Positions 12,001-24,000 of a stretch of 64,000 bases of DNA are shown here, in pieces. The notes beneath the pieces are model-generated. The model searched no databases. It was not told the origin of the DNA and saw only the letters and a list, made by a program, of their open reading frames with translations. A program made the translations under genes and the position numbers. Origin of the DNA: Ligula intestinalis (lineage: Eukaryota; Platyhelminthes; Cestoda; Diphyllobothriidea; Diphyllobothriidae); NCBI GenBank assembly GCA_036362985.1, contig JAYGXS010000001.1, positions 73,972,541 to 74,036,540 on the forward strand. Reading direction: 5' to 3'. How positions within the stretch are numbered: the first letter of the stretch is position 1; every line of letters begins with the position of its first letter.

Positions 12001-15000
12001 GCCTCATTTAGTCTCAGGAATCCATTTTTCAGTCGAATCGAGTTCCCCATTTGCACCAGTGCTCCGTAAGGATTGAAGGTATTCAACTCTCTATAATTGT
12101 ATTTTTCAAGTTACATCTCAGGGACAAATAATGCACATGTTGAAGTTTACTGACAGCCGCAGTCAAGACGTTCGTGGCCGGCTTGCATCCAGCCACATCA
12201 AAATCGAGCTTAGAAGTCACAGTGGCCTCAGCTCTCCTGCTACGGTGAATGGCGTTTCCTCTCAGCGTGCTCTTTCTTTGCCACGCCTATTCAAACCATT
12301 CAGACAGTGCTTGACAGCGGACGAGCTATCCTCGACGGTTAATTTACATACACTGTCGAGTTCGGAAGTATTTTTTGGGCTGTTTTGCATGACCTGTGCT
12401 TGTTAAGACGCCTCTCACCAGAGTAGGCTCGCCTGCGAAACAGGCCAGTTTAGAGGATTGCCACCCTGATTACCTTGCACACAATAGGTGAACCCACTAG
12501 CACATCAATTAAGTGCATCGCTACTTTCAGCAGTGGTCTGACTCACTTAAATCACGCAAAAAATGGAACAGAAAATTCCTATCCGACGGGTGTGTCGACG
12601 CCTCCGTCATACCTAGGTTTATCACCAGTATCTTCTTTTTTCAATTTCTGGTGGAGTCATCTGTGTGAGTATTAGAGAGCTCGCGAACTCTTTTCGTCAT
12701 CCTTATCTAACAAGTCATCCTGTTTTGCTGGTTGACAACTTTCTGGAGTACACTAACTTTTCTCGACTTTTTCCAGTCTTATTTAAAGCAACATTCAGGT
12801 ATGTTCTTGGATCACGCTTCCCATTGCTTCACACTAATGCGCTGCATTCTGTTGGGTTGAGTTGTCGTTTGGGGTCATAAGATAGCAAAATAATAGAGGA
12901 GTTTGATCGTGAGCACAGGGTTTGGAACCTTCTGTCAAGTTTCAGGTGAGCCACACAAAGGCTCAAACTTATCGACGTGCTTGCTCGTGTTTAAGCTAGT
13001 ACCTTTGCTGGGGGTGTGTTGAATCAATGTCAGTGTACATTTGACAAAAAATAATCGTTAAATGCAAGCTGTACGCGTTCATGAAGCAGAAGGGCCTCAT
13101 GCACAAAGAAACCGAGAATATAACTTACCTTTCTGTTGAGGTACTTATTTTAGTGCTAACAGGATAAGCTGAAGGTAATCCTTAAAAGCAGGTTACGGAC
13201 ACACATTGAGCTGAGGGCAAAAGGAAACAACACTACGAGTTACCTTATGGTGGGAGGCTCCCATTGACCACACAGTATGTGATGCGATGTTGGTGTGTCC
13301 ACGTGAGGTATGATTTGTAGCACTCCCTGAGCACCTCCATCGAAAGGCAACTTGTGTTCTCGGTTCCTTTTGCATAGTCAGCTTTGTAACGAATACCTCC
13401 AGCTTACTTGTAGCATTACCAAATGATGCTGTAGTTGATGATGAGTGGACTGGGAGTCAGACGGTGATGACTCCTTCTAATTCCCTGGTTGTGTAAATCC
13501 AGGTGTGCGTGTCAAGGGGGCTAGGTCGTGCTGTGGCGCGAGCAGACAGGCTCGCCGACCCTATTGGTCACTCTATCCAATCCCGCCTCTGGTCTTCTTG
13601 CATTAATAATAGCACCGAGCCCAAGTGGAAGAGGATGGAGTAGAGGTAGGTACAGCACAACACTACTATCACTATGAATTAATTCACGCGCAAATCACCG
13701 TCACGGTGGGCATAGTCGAAGTAGACGGACGAACTGTCAGTCCATTTAACGATGGCAGTCTTGGTTCAAAAGTATATAACAGTCGTTGTGAAATCGGAGC
13801 TGATAAAAGTTGCCACTTAACAGTCTGAAGAGTATTAATTGAAATGATCGGAAAAGGAGCCCCAAAGCCAATTGCGTACCGTTCAAGGCACCTGGACATT
13901 ACCATCTCAATTACGGTTTTGAATACCTTTCTAAGGAAATTTGGGTGGCCATCTATTGCTTCCGATCTATTCTCCCCACTCACAGCCACCTAATTGAGGG
14001 CCTGTCTTCCAGTACAAAGACTGAAACCGTCAGATCTGTTTACTTGCCCCTCAGAAAGTGCTTTAGGATCGTGCTATCTTTACTCAAAGGAACCCCAGAG
14101 ACTGTTGACAGAGCATCAAGCGTGGGAAGAATCATTCCTATTATTCATCTGTCTGTTTTGCGTAAAAACGAGACGCAAGTTGCGCCTTCACGGGAAAATA
14201 CACATTGCCTCAGATGTTGTTCCTTTGTAGGGTTCAATTGTATGCCCTTGTTAGTAAGATTTAGTACTTTAGTAGGCATTTTTCCGCATTCATCTTCCGT
14301 TCGTCTTAGTTGACCGATGCACCTAGTCCCATCACTCATCTTTGAAGCTCGGACTTTTGTAGGTGCAGATTTGAGCAGCCAGAATTGCTTCCTTTACCTG
14401 GAAGTATTCACATTATCACAAAGTGAGTCAGACAACTCCACGAATTCCCCACATGTTACGAGGGCTCAAGCCACATCCCTCCTTTACAAATCTACTCTGC
14501 CTCGTTTCTGAATTTCTTCATTGTTATTGCATGAATAGTCGAGGAAGCGACCAGCCTGAAAATCTTTCCAGCATTAACATTGGAGCAGCTAGGCCTATCT
14601 CACAGTAGTTTTTCAGTGTACTCTATGCATTCAGGTATGCGTAACTCAGTTGGATACGGAGATCTCGAAAGAATGGCGAAATTCCATAGATTCTCAGTAG
14701 GCTGTGGTGCGTACAGCTTGGTTTCTCACTGGACGAACTTCCATCAGGCATTATGTTCAATCAGATCAGGTAGACATGAGATAGGAAAGACGACAGAGAA
14801 TTAGGTTGATTCCATAAAGGACGGTTTTGGGCTTATTGTACCTTCATTTGGCCAATCATAACTCCAACCACCACCTGTGAGCAAAAACACAAAGTTGCGC
14901 TCATATACGGCGCAGATGCTGCACAGACGAGTTCTAGTAGATAGGTCCTAAGCACTTCATCGGACCAGAGTTCATCAGTGCCTCACAACTTGGCATACCC

Positions 15001-18000
15001 TGCCACTGCAAATCGAGTATTTATTTAATCAGGAATGAGTGCATACTGATCTATTGGCTTCTCTGAAGCAAAAACGCTCCGTAGGGATGGTACAAGACCC
15101 AAACAGGCAACGTACTACCTGACAGAAGTCGGCCAAGCAGAGGGTGAAATCGACAGAGCATGCGAGTAGATTGATATTGGATATTTTGGGGATGATTTTG
15201 TCTTCATTCAGTGTTAAAAATTAAGTTGGTCGCTCACCGTAGGTACCCCTAGCCACTAGTCTGGTGATTATTCTTATTTTTTATTAACTTTAAATTAATT
15301 TTAGCTTAGTTCTTAGTCTATTATTTAGTTTATTTTTTATTTTTAGTTTATTAAGATACCACTTAAGTTAGATAAATATGCTTACATACCTACTGTTTGC
15401 CAAAATAAACTAACTTACCTTGACTAAGCTAAGCTAAACTAATACAACCAGTCCCGTGAGACAGAATTCTGCCGCTGGGGGTATCTGAGGTGGCCGACCA
15501 ACTTAATTACTACTCATTCAGCCAATCAAAGTCCTGGACAGCATTGGTGACCAGAATCATTAACCTGCTTTCACACACCACATAGATGACCTACCACCGA
15601 TTGAATCCTTCGGTAGTTGTTGGCGTGCTTGTGACTTTTGCATCCCATGCGGACTTTTTGGCTTTGAGAAGTCAATAGATCGATGCGCGTCCGCTCCTAA
15701 TAGAAATGAGAGGATCAGAGTGTGGGGAACAGGAGCCATTTGGACTCGCATGATGCGGGCAGGCAACGCCATGTTCACAATTTTTCTTCTCTCGTCATGC
15801 TGGCATCAAGGTAATTGGTCTGTGGTCCTGGCAACTACACTAATGCCTGATTGCGCAAAAGCATTTTGCATGACTGTGATTGCTGTTACTGAAGTCCTTT
15901 TGGTAGCACTGCCGTCCGTCAGCTCTTCGACATTCGGTAGATTACTCGAAACGCCTCGTTGCGTCCACTTGGTGGTGTGAGGGTACATGTTTCTGTCGTT
16001 TTTTGTTTAGTCTATTTGGAGTCTGTTTGGAGTCTGTTTCCGTTCCCCATTTTGCACAGGCGCCTAAATAAGTGTGCCAGCCTGATGGGAATGTGTTGAA
16101 CGTATGAGCCCCCGTTTTCAGAAGTGCATTATTATTATTATTATTTTAACCCACTTTCTTTGATTATGTCCAATTTTCGCATACCAACGTCTGATAGGTC
16201 ACGGTATAAGCAGTAGTCTATGTGTCTATCGCACTACTAGTACAACCTGACCATTTTAATTTCATTTTCATCCTCGACTTAAGGGTTATTTTTTGTTTTT
16301 TTTTATGTCGCCGATGTCGATGCTATGGTGCCTTGACTGTATCTCCCCACCACGGATTCATATACTTCTGAAGACATTGTACGGGATGCACGCAGCGTTC
16401 TACTCGTTGGTGGTACAATGAAACCCTTTGAAGAATTTTTGGAGCAGGTCTTTCGTCCCGCAGGAAAAAGTGACGCAGACGTTGTCCTCTTTTCGTGCGA
16501 TCACGTCATTGACGCCAAGCGGCAATTGGCCATTTATTCATTGCCCGAATCGCCTAAAGGCCTCAGCTGGGACTTCACTTTTAAGGTGGTTTTTAGTTTA
16601 TTTAGGCGCTGATGCTTTGTCTATTTACATTAGGCGTCCTTGATAGAAATTTTAATTGTTTGTTGTTATTAGAAAATTTAGTTTATTATCATATTCCCAA
16701 CATAAATACTAGTCCTGGGGCATAGTTAAACTACTTATTTCTTTCGAAATATGCTGCTGCTATATTGACACCCTTGAATGTTATCTAGTTATTCCATCGA
16801 AACCCATTAAATTCACCCGAAGGATTCACATAATCTTCACGCTGAACCTAAGACGGCTTGTCCCCCGGACTTGATTTCAAATTCACACATTGTTACCTGG
16901 CGAAATAAAAACCCCAGGGCGTCTCATGTCGTAGGAAACACGCAACTCCAGAATTTTTTTAGTTAAATGCAACTTTTATGCACAGCCCTGAAATATATTG
17001 CCGTAGGGATGCTACTTAGTTCGGATCAGGGGACAACAGGCATTATTGGGGTTCAGCTGGAGAAGATGGGAAGTTTATTCGCTTGACGTCTGGTTTTCAT
17101 TCGAATTTAACTATCCAAGGCTGTCGCAGACAAAGGTACTTGGAGCACCGTATCTGGCTACAAAGAACATTCAGTTGCTCGTCGAAAACAAATGCGACGA
17201 AATGGAGAATTATTGCCGATACGCCCAAATTGCCCAACTCTTGAAATTCTGTCTTCAGACTTACTCTACGTTTGCCGGAACAATCTGTTCGACCGTTGAT
17301 TTCGACCATGTCCACCTCTTATTTCAGGAGGCCGAAAGAGCACGCTGCTTTGTTCGTTTAAAGTGATGGTAGACTTGTGCTACATCTACCGCACTCTCTC
17401 AATCGCTCGTGCTTGGTTTCGTAACAGAGTCAAGAAGACAAGGTGCGGGGTCGGGAGCCGGTATCACGGAATAATCTAGAAACAGGTGTTAGGTACGCCG
17501 ATGGAATCGCGGATTTCGGGACTCATTGTTGAGCTTGTCCCGTAACGGTTAGAATCGCTGGCATTTCGACACCACATACTAACATTCTAGACGCGATATG
17601 TGGATGTTACCTTCGTCGTCTTCGAACGGGTCTAGGTACTAAAATTGAAAAACATCTCAAGGCCGTCTTCCTGGACAAACAATTAATGATTGGGGAGGAA
17701 AGAAATCACCAACTAATACTCGTTTATATCGCACAGATTGTGGTGACCTAGAAAAGAAAGGGTTCCCGAAAGCGACTTAGTGCAAGTTCTGGGCTTCAAC
17801 AACAATCGCCCAATGAGCCACAAACCCAGTTGCATAAAGGCGCTATATTGACGTGTCGAGACGCATTTTGGGCAACTAAAAGGTGAGGATGCTGAATCAC
17901 AATATCTCCAACTGATGCATAGAGCGAATGATTACTCGTGCATTTTCGGCACTCGATGCTGAATATGGAGCAGCAGTTAGGAGGAATGACGCGAGCTCCC

Positions 18001-21000
18001 TCATCGCTGTTCATTTGACAGGACCCAGTGCTGTAATCCCCACAGGGGGGTGACGATCAGGTGAGCTGCGAACTGCTTGAATCATGGTTCTCTGGCCAGC
18101 ATTCAAGTAAAAATTACCTTCTGCCTCTATATTCTTTGTTGTGATTGTTTCTGGGCCCAGTAACTAACCACTCGAAAGGGAGTCTCGGGCAACCCCTAGT
18201 TGTGGTGATGGCGAGCCTAATCGTTGAGAATCAGCAACAGGAATAAACTCACGGTCGTTACTGCTCGAGTGCGGACTAACAAGCCATCATCGCATCAAAT
18301 ACAAATCGTAGCGATGAATGTGGGTACTGTTTTATGTTGTAGGCACACAGTTGCACGGCAACTGAGTCCTTTAAATACTGCCTCTCATGTTGTGCCCCTA
18401 TTACCTTTATCTGCGATCCTCCTCAATGATAGATTCAAGTGAAGATCCAAAATGTCAGGCTAATAACCTTTTGCTTCGGAGCTTCCGCCATGTTTCCGTT
18501 ACCTGGAACACGCCTTTTCGCTTCCATACTGCTATTCTTCGTGATTCAGAATCGTAGGTTCTAACCGGTTCAAATGAGCTTACTCATACATTTGTCAAAC
18601 AGTATAGTAAGCAATTCATATTTTCATACCAGTGGCTTCCAGAGGACTAAAGTACTCAAATGTCTGATTGCCTGCTACGACAGACCAAAACCATCGAGAT
18701 CTTCTATGTTTGGAATTATGACTTAGCGCATGCTGTGAGGTCAGAGCATTCACTCTGGTGTTCTAGAAGCCAATGCTATGAATAGAATAAAATTAATTAC
18801 GTACTTGACGACGTGGCTACCTGCTATAGCTATTTTTATAATAAGCTTTAAGTGCACTCCGTGACGTCTATCTACTTGCTTTGGCGTGCTGCCAGAAAAA
18901 AATCGCTCATACGATAAGAAGTAAAAACAACATGAATTGCGGCCCCACAATTATTTCTAATACGAGAATATGGCAAAATAGGCTATACTGGTGGGGTCTA
19001 GCATATAACACTATATATGAGGAACGTTTACACAAGCCTGTCAGATCTGCCCGATCCCATCTGCTAACACACATTTTCTGGTTATGTAACTTTCCTTTTC
19101 TGTTGCCCACATCCTTATTATCGAATACAAACTGCCGGTTAATACTCGCTACTTAAATGTTTTATAATAACGTTTTTATTTTATCTTGAACTGTCCTGGC
19201 TCGAATTTCGAATTCACTTTCCGTTACTCTGTAGAACAGGACAAATCCTTCGTTGATGAGTGCTTGTGGTGAATTCATTCGTGAACTTTGTGAAGTCACC
19301 CCAGGTAAGGTCGTCGGGCTCTTTGGAAACACGTTTTATAGACTGGTGCACTTGATTCACAATATATTTCAAAAAATAAATTAGGTGGTTTGGCGGTCTT
19401 CTTTCCATCCTTCGACTACCTCGGAACAGTTTGGACTCACTGGAAGACTACTGGTTTTCTTCAACGTCTACAGGCTGTTAAAAAGCTTTTTAGGGAGCCT
19501 CGTCAATCTACTGCGCTTTCCCAGGTGAACATATTTAACTGTAATGAATTTACTGAGTTAATAATTTATTAAAACGCAGTAAATTTGCTGTGTGTGGTGC
19601 CCCAAAACTTAACATTTATCGACTGAATCCGTTAGCTATTCTTTGGCCACGAAATACTTTATACAAGCAGAGTTTTTGTACTGATTTAAAAATTGAAAAT
19701 GATTCTCGATAAATCAATCTACATCAGGAAATTTTCGTTTCCCACTGAACCTTTTTGCATCCGTTTGTCACGATAACCGCTGGGGAACTCAAAGACTCTT
19801 CCGTGGTCCGTAATGTTTCCATTATTCAATTATTTTTGCGATAAGTAAGTGTCGCTTAACCATTTACAGACCATCCTCTCCGTGAAGATTTTTATTTTCA
19901 GCTATCAACTATCTATGCCAAAAATGTTACATTCATATTCTTTTTTGAAGCATGGTCGGTACTTTTAAATATTTCCTGGCCTTTCTTCCGCGGGGGCAAA
20001 CATAATTGTTCCAACAAAATAACTGTGTTCACTCACAATAGTGCACAGGCTCAATCTTTTTAGGAATACCAAACTCATACCTCCTTCATTGTCATCGATG
20101 AGGAGCATTGCTAAACTCAGAAGATCCTGGGACTTACCCATGCACTTGTTTACGGTGAGGTAGACTTACAGTTTGTCAAACTCGCGCTGTACTCAAAACA
20201 ACCATGCTAAAGGGGGGTGGCTAAGTGCTGCCTGCTGGAAATGTGCTGCGATGAATTGCGTGGCCTCTATTTTATGTCTGCGGCACCACACACAAATCGG
20301 ACTTCAGAAACGAATCTTGACGCTCGCACTGATTTAAGTTGCGCCTAGAGCGATATTAAGAATGTTCAACTGAAGAAAGGCTGAGTTTTCGAATTGGTAG
20401 TTGAAAGTCTTCCAAGGCAGTACTTCCATCGCCTTGCGGTAACTGAAAAGCTGACTAGATGCATTCTGATAAAGCCGGTTGGTTGATCAGACTCGGCCTT
20501 GCTCTTAACTCGGCCTTATAGAGCCTGAGTGAAGTCGACGAAAGTGTGAATTTGCCTTCGCAGCTGCAGTAACTTGGACTTTAGTATTAGGCGTGCTACT
20601 TGCTTGTAATCTCCTGTTATGGTCTAGCTTATGGTGTATGAGTGTCCAGGCAATGGGATATCTCTTACGTGTAAATGTGCACCTTACATTTACATGTCCA
20701 GTCAGGCACCTAATTGCACATAAAGGCTACCCTACTGTAACCGAACTGTCAATCCGCAGTATTCGCATTGGCCATATGAGTAACACATTCAACTGACAGG
20801 AAGACAACCCATGTGAGGATATCCTGTGAATTTCTCTTCAATCGGTCTACTTCGTTCAGCAGAGGAGCGTTTCTTGTGTTTGAAGAAGACGTAGTTTGCT
20901 ATCAAATAAGCGCAAGAAAGAATCAGAAGAAAGGGGGGCGTTCACCGGGAGAGGTTTATTACAAGTCTGACGTTTCGGGTAGTGGTCTCGTCTACCCATC

Positions 21001-24000
21001 TTCAGAGAATGGATACTCTGGCTCAAAATTCTCGTCTTTATGCCGTCCTTTCTTGCGTGTGCCCGTTCGACCAATCACGTCTGAGCCACTCTGTGTGTCT
21101 CTGGCCGCGTCCTCGGCCTCCCTGTCATTCGGTCTCCTGCCTGTCACCGTGTCGTCCTTTGTGACCTCATGACTGGTGCTCGGGATAAGCATGTCGGCCG
21201 TGGTAGCGGCGGCAGCGGCGTGATAATGTACATTTTCACGCGATCAGCCGCCGCCGCCGTCAGGCAAAATATATCCTCTACGTATTGATCATAGAACTTC
21301 AGGTCATCGATAGTGTCTTTGAGCCTTGTTTCCTCGAGCTTGCCCATTAAGACTTTTGCGAGGAATGGCCCAGTGCCACTCCGTCTATTTGCCTGTAGAC
21401 CTGGCCATTGCAAAGAAATTGTACGTTTTGTGTACAGCACGTCAGTAGTTCTTTCAGCATCTCCACTGTCATCCCTATCTGGTAGTTTGTTTCCCGTATG
21501 CAGTCGCATAGGTACTCTATGGTTTCGACTACCGGTACGCTGGTGAACAGTGAAGATACATCTAGTGACAGCATCATCGTGTCGTTAATGTTCGTATCCT
21601 TGATAGCCTCGACGAATTCAAACCTGTCTTTCAGGCTTTTAGGGTACAGGCGGCTCCTAAGTGGCTTTGACTTTTCGACAAGCCATTTTGCCACGGCATG
21701 GTGGCTGAAAAAATAAGACCACTGATATCGATGGTCATGTCCAAAAAAATTTAATACCGCCCACACAGCACTCAAATTTACAGTGGAAACAGAGGAAAAC
21801 AACGAATTTGCTTTCCTAGACGTCCTCTTACACAGACAAGAGGATGGCTCAATACAACGCCGAATATTTCGAAAGAAAACCTGGACGGGGCAGTACGTTA
21901 ATTTCCACAGCTTCGTACGCCTTAACGTCAAGCGGAACTTAGTCCAGGGAATGGCAGCCAGAATACGCCGTATCTGCTATCATGAAATAGTGGAAGTAGA
22001 ATTGCAACAGCTACAAAACACACTCCATGAAAACGGTTATCCAGAAAGGGTCATCCTTCAGAACATCAAGGAGCGTGTCACAAAGGCCGCAGTCGCAACA
22101 GCGGAAAAGAAAGATCTATTCATAATACTGCCTCTTATGGGAGACGCAGCAAGTGAACTGGTGAGATGACGCCTGAGAACAGCAGTCACGAGTGCCTTCC
22201 CGGTGGCAAACTTACGCGTACTCTTCACAAACCCTCCTCTTCTACAAATGGGTGGTAAAGACAGACTGTCGTTTCAGGCCACATCGATGTGCATCTATTC
22301 GTTCACCTGTTCCCGTGGAGCGGGCTATATTGGCCGAACAACGCGACGTCTAGAGAAGAGAATACGCGAGCACATACCAGCCTGGCTCTGCAGAGGGGAG
22401 AATAGACCGATCTCAAGCTCAATCCTCGCTCACCTAATTTATACAAACCACCAAGTGGACGCGAGAGAAGCCTTTCGGGTCATATACCGCACGCCAACGC
22501 ACTTCTCCAAAGGCCTGCGCAAACGGGTGTTAGCCACAACAGAAGCAGTGGCAATCCGGCTAGCAAAACCCACTCTATGCTCTCAAAAGGCGCTGGTACA
22601 AGCCATCTGCCTTCCTTGGCCAACTGCACGCGGAAATCCAACACCTCTTGAAGCCACAGAAAACAAAGTCACGGAAACTAGTCAAGCGCAAGCTACGCGG
22701 CTGACAAGCAAGACTCAACCCGCTGACCGCGAGAACATCCCCCCTGTCTCATCTGAACCAGCGTCCTACCCGCGCAGGCGCCCGCGTTCAGGAGACGAGG
22801 GAAAACTCAGCTGCTTAATTACCCCCACTCTTTTTCTCCCCCCCTTCCCCAACCTGACGATTATATAAACGCTGTAATTAATTGACCAATTTTATTCCCC
22901 ATGTCATGTACTGGCCTGACGGTGAATGACCGAAAACGATCGTTTGCCAACACGACTTTTCAATCTCATAAACAGACTGCATTGAACTCTTGCAGGAGAC
23001 TGTCAGGGCAACACAATGGGTATGGTATGGAACATCACTGAGCGCCGACTCGGTCGTTGCACAGGCTTGCGAATAAGATGGTTCTCACCTTTTGACCAGA
23101 CTGGCTTTGCTTCTGCATCAGATGTGAGGGCACGGAAAAATCCCACAGAAAGTAATGGATGCCAGCTTTGTGCATCATTACAAACAGGTTTGAAACCGAT
23201 GCATCTGCCTCCTCAGTTTTGTCGGCGAGATCTTGGCTAGCGCTCTTTTCGGTCGCCAGACAAAGAAGAAAACCTCACCCAGAGAATAAAATCGGTCTTA
23301 ATCGGTCATAATGGGCTGCTTACTTAGACAAATATTTATTAGACTTAATTCCAACCTGCCGCTAGTATGGGGGGTTCGAAAGCGACAGAGGGAATTGGGT
23401 CGTTCCAACCCACATCCAGCACTTTCTTTTCCCAGAGTAAGTTAATCCCGTTTTTAGCTGCGAAGTCGTGTGGTCGTGTGGTGACTTACAGCTGCCTGTA
23501 AGACTGAATCCTAGCCAGTATCGGGGTTTGAAATATAATGCAGCTTTTTTAATATAGTTTGTATAGTATGCCAACCTATTTGAGATCCGCGACTTCACTT
23601 TGAAGTCTGATCCCTGTGTGACAGGCGTACGCCTGTCCTCAACTTTGAAAGTCACTGTGCCAGAACCCATTTACAGTTGTCCAAACTTTATTTGACCCAT
23701 TTGTGAAAAACTCGCCGGCCTCTGTGGAATTCGAACTGACGCCAACAAGGTGGAGATTTTATTACGGCCAGTGCTCTAGCCAACTGAGCTACGAGGCTCC
23801 TACCGGAAGTCGCGAATTTAAACCGTGATTAAATTTGGAATTGAGTATCCTATGAATCCAATGTATCGTGGATTTCTTACGCTAGTTTTCCACATTAAGT
23901 ACATTTGAAGATAGTTAGGGCCATATCAGTTCTTTCCTTGAAGATCAGTTAGCTATATGTCGACTTAGCAGCAGATACTACCCAACTAGATGAAGATTCA

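Larger units (their letters stand above)
3075..16373. other. 13.3-kb DDX11 intron, repeat-rich
   Basis: Holds dispersed repeat R2 with a nested inverted-repeat element (about 3990-4980), R1 copies (about 5990-6240 and 9945-10270), a family H terminus (about 8595-8700), a partial long-TIR transposon (about 9365-9560), telomere-like runs and a second tRNA-related repeat (about 11085-11165). I recognise nothing in about 3100-3980, 5000-5980, 6250-8590 (notably AT-rich), 8710-9230, 10290-11080, 11700-13690 and 13760-16370 (AT-rich TTAGTTTA-type sequence at about 15260-15440). Confidence 0.6.
20935..22970. mobile_element. PLE (family G) with its RT half inverted relative to the endonuclease half
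   Basis: On the - strand from 21780 down to about 21225: RT palm ([13 protein letters not shown] motif A, GVALG motif B remnant, YVEDIF motif C), then an abrupt switch to a Pro-rich C-terminal tail and a hammerhead-bearing terminus (to about 20935). On the + strand from about 21783: [15 protein letters not shown] and thumb, then a GIY-YIG endonuclease ([16 protein letters not shown]) and a 3' terminus to about 22970. The + part starts about 15 residues after the - part stops, as if one element had its 5' half flipped. Confidence 0.75.

Noticed and set aside
13945..14313. 122-codon + strand ORF
   Set aside because: No domain, no repeat family match, overlapping ORFs in other frames; taken as chance.
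17040..17120. TTTATTCGCTTGACGTCTGG as an inverted family A ribozyme terminus
   Set aside because: Resembles TTTATTCGCCTGACGTTTCG but the adjoining CUGAUGA part is absent; too short to claim.
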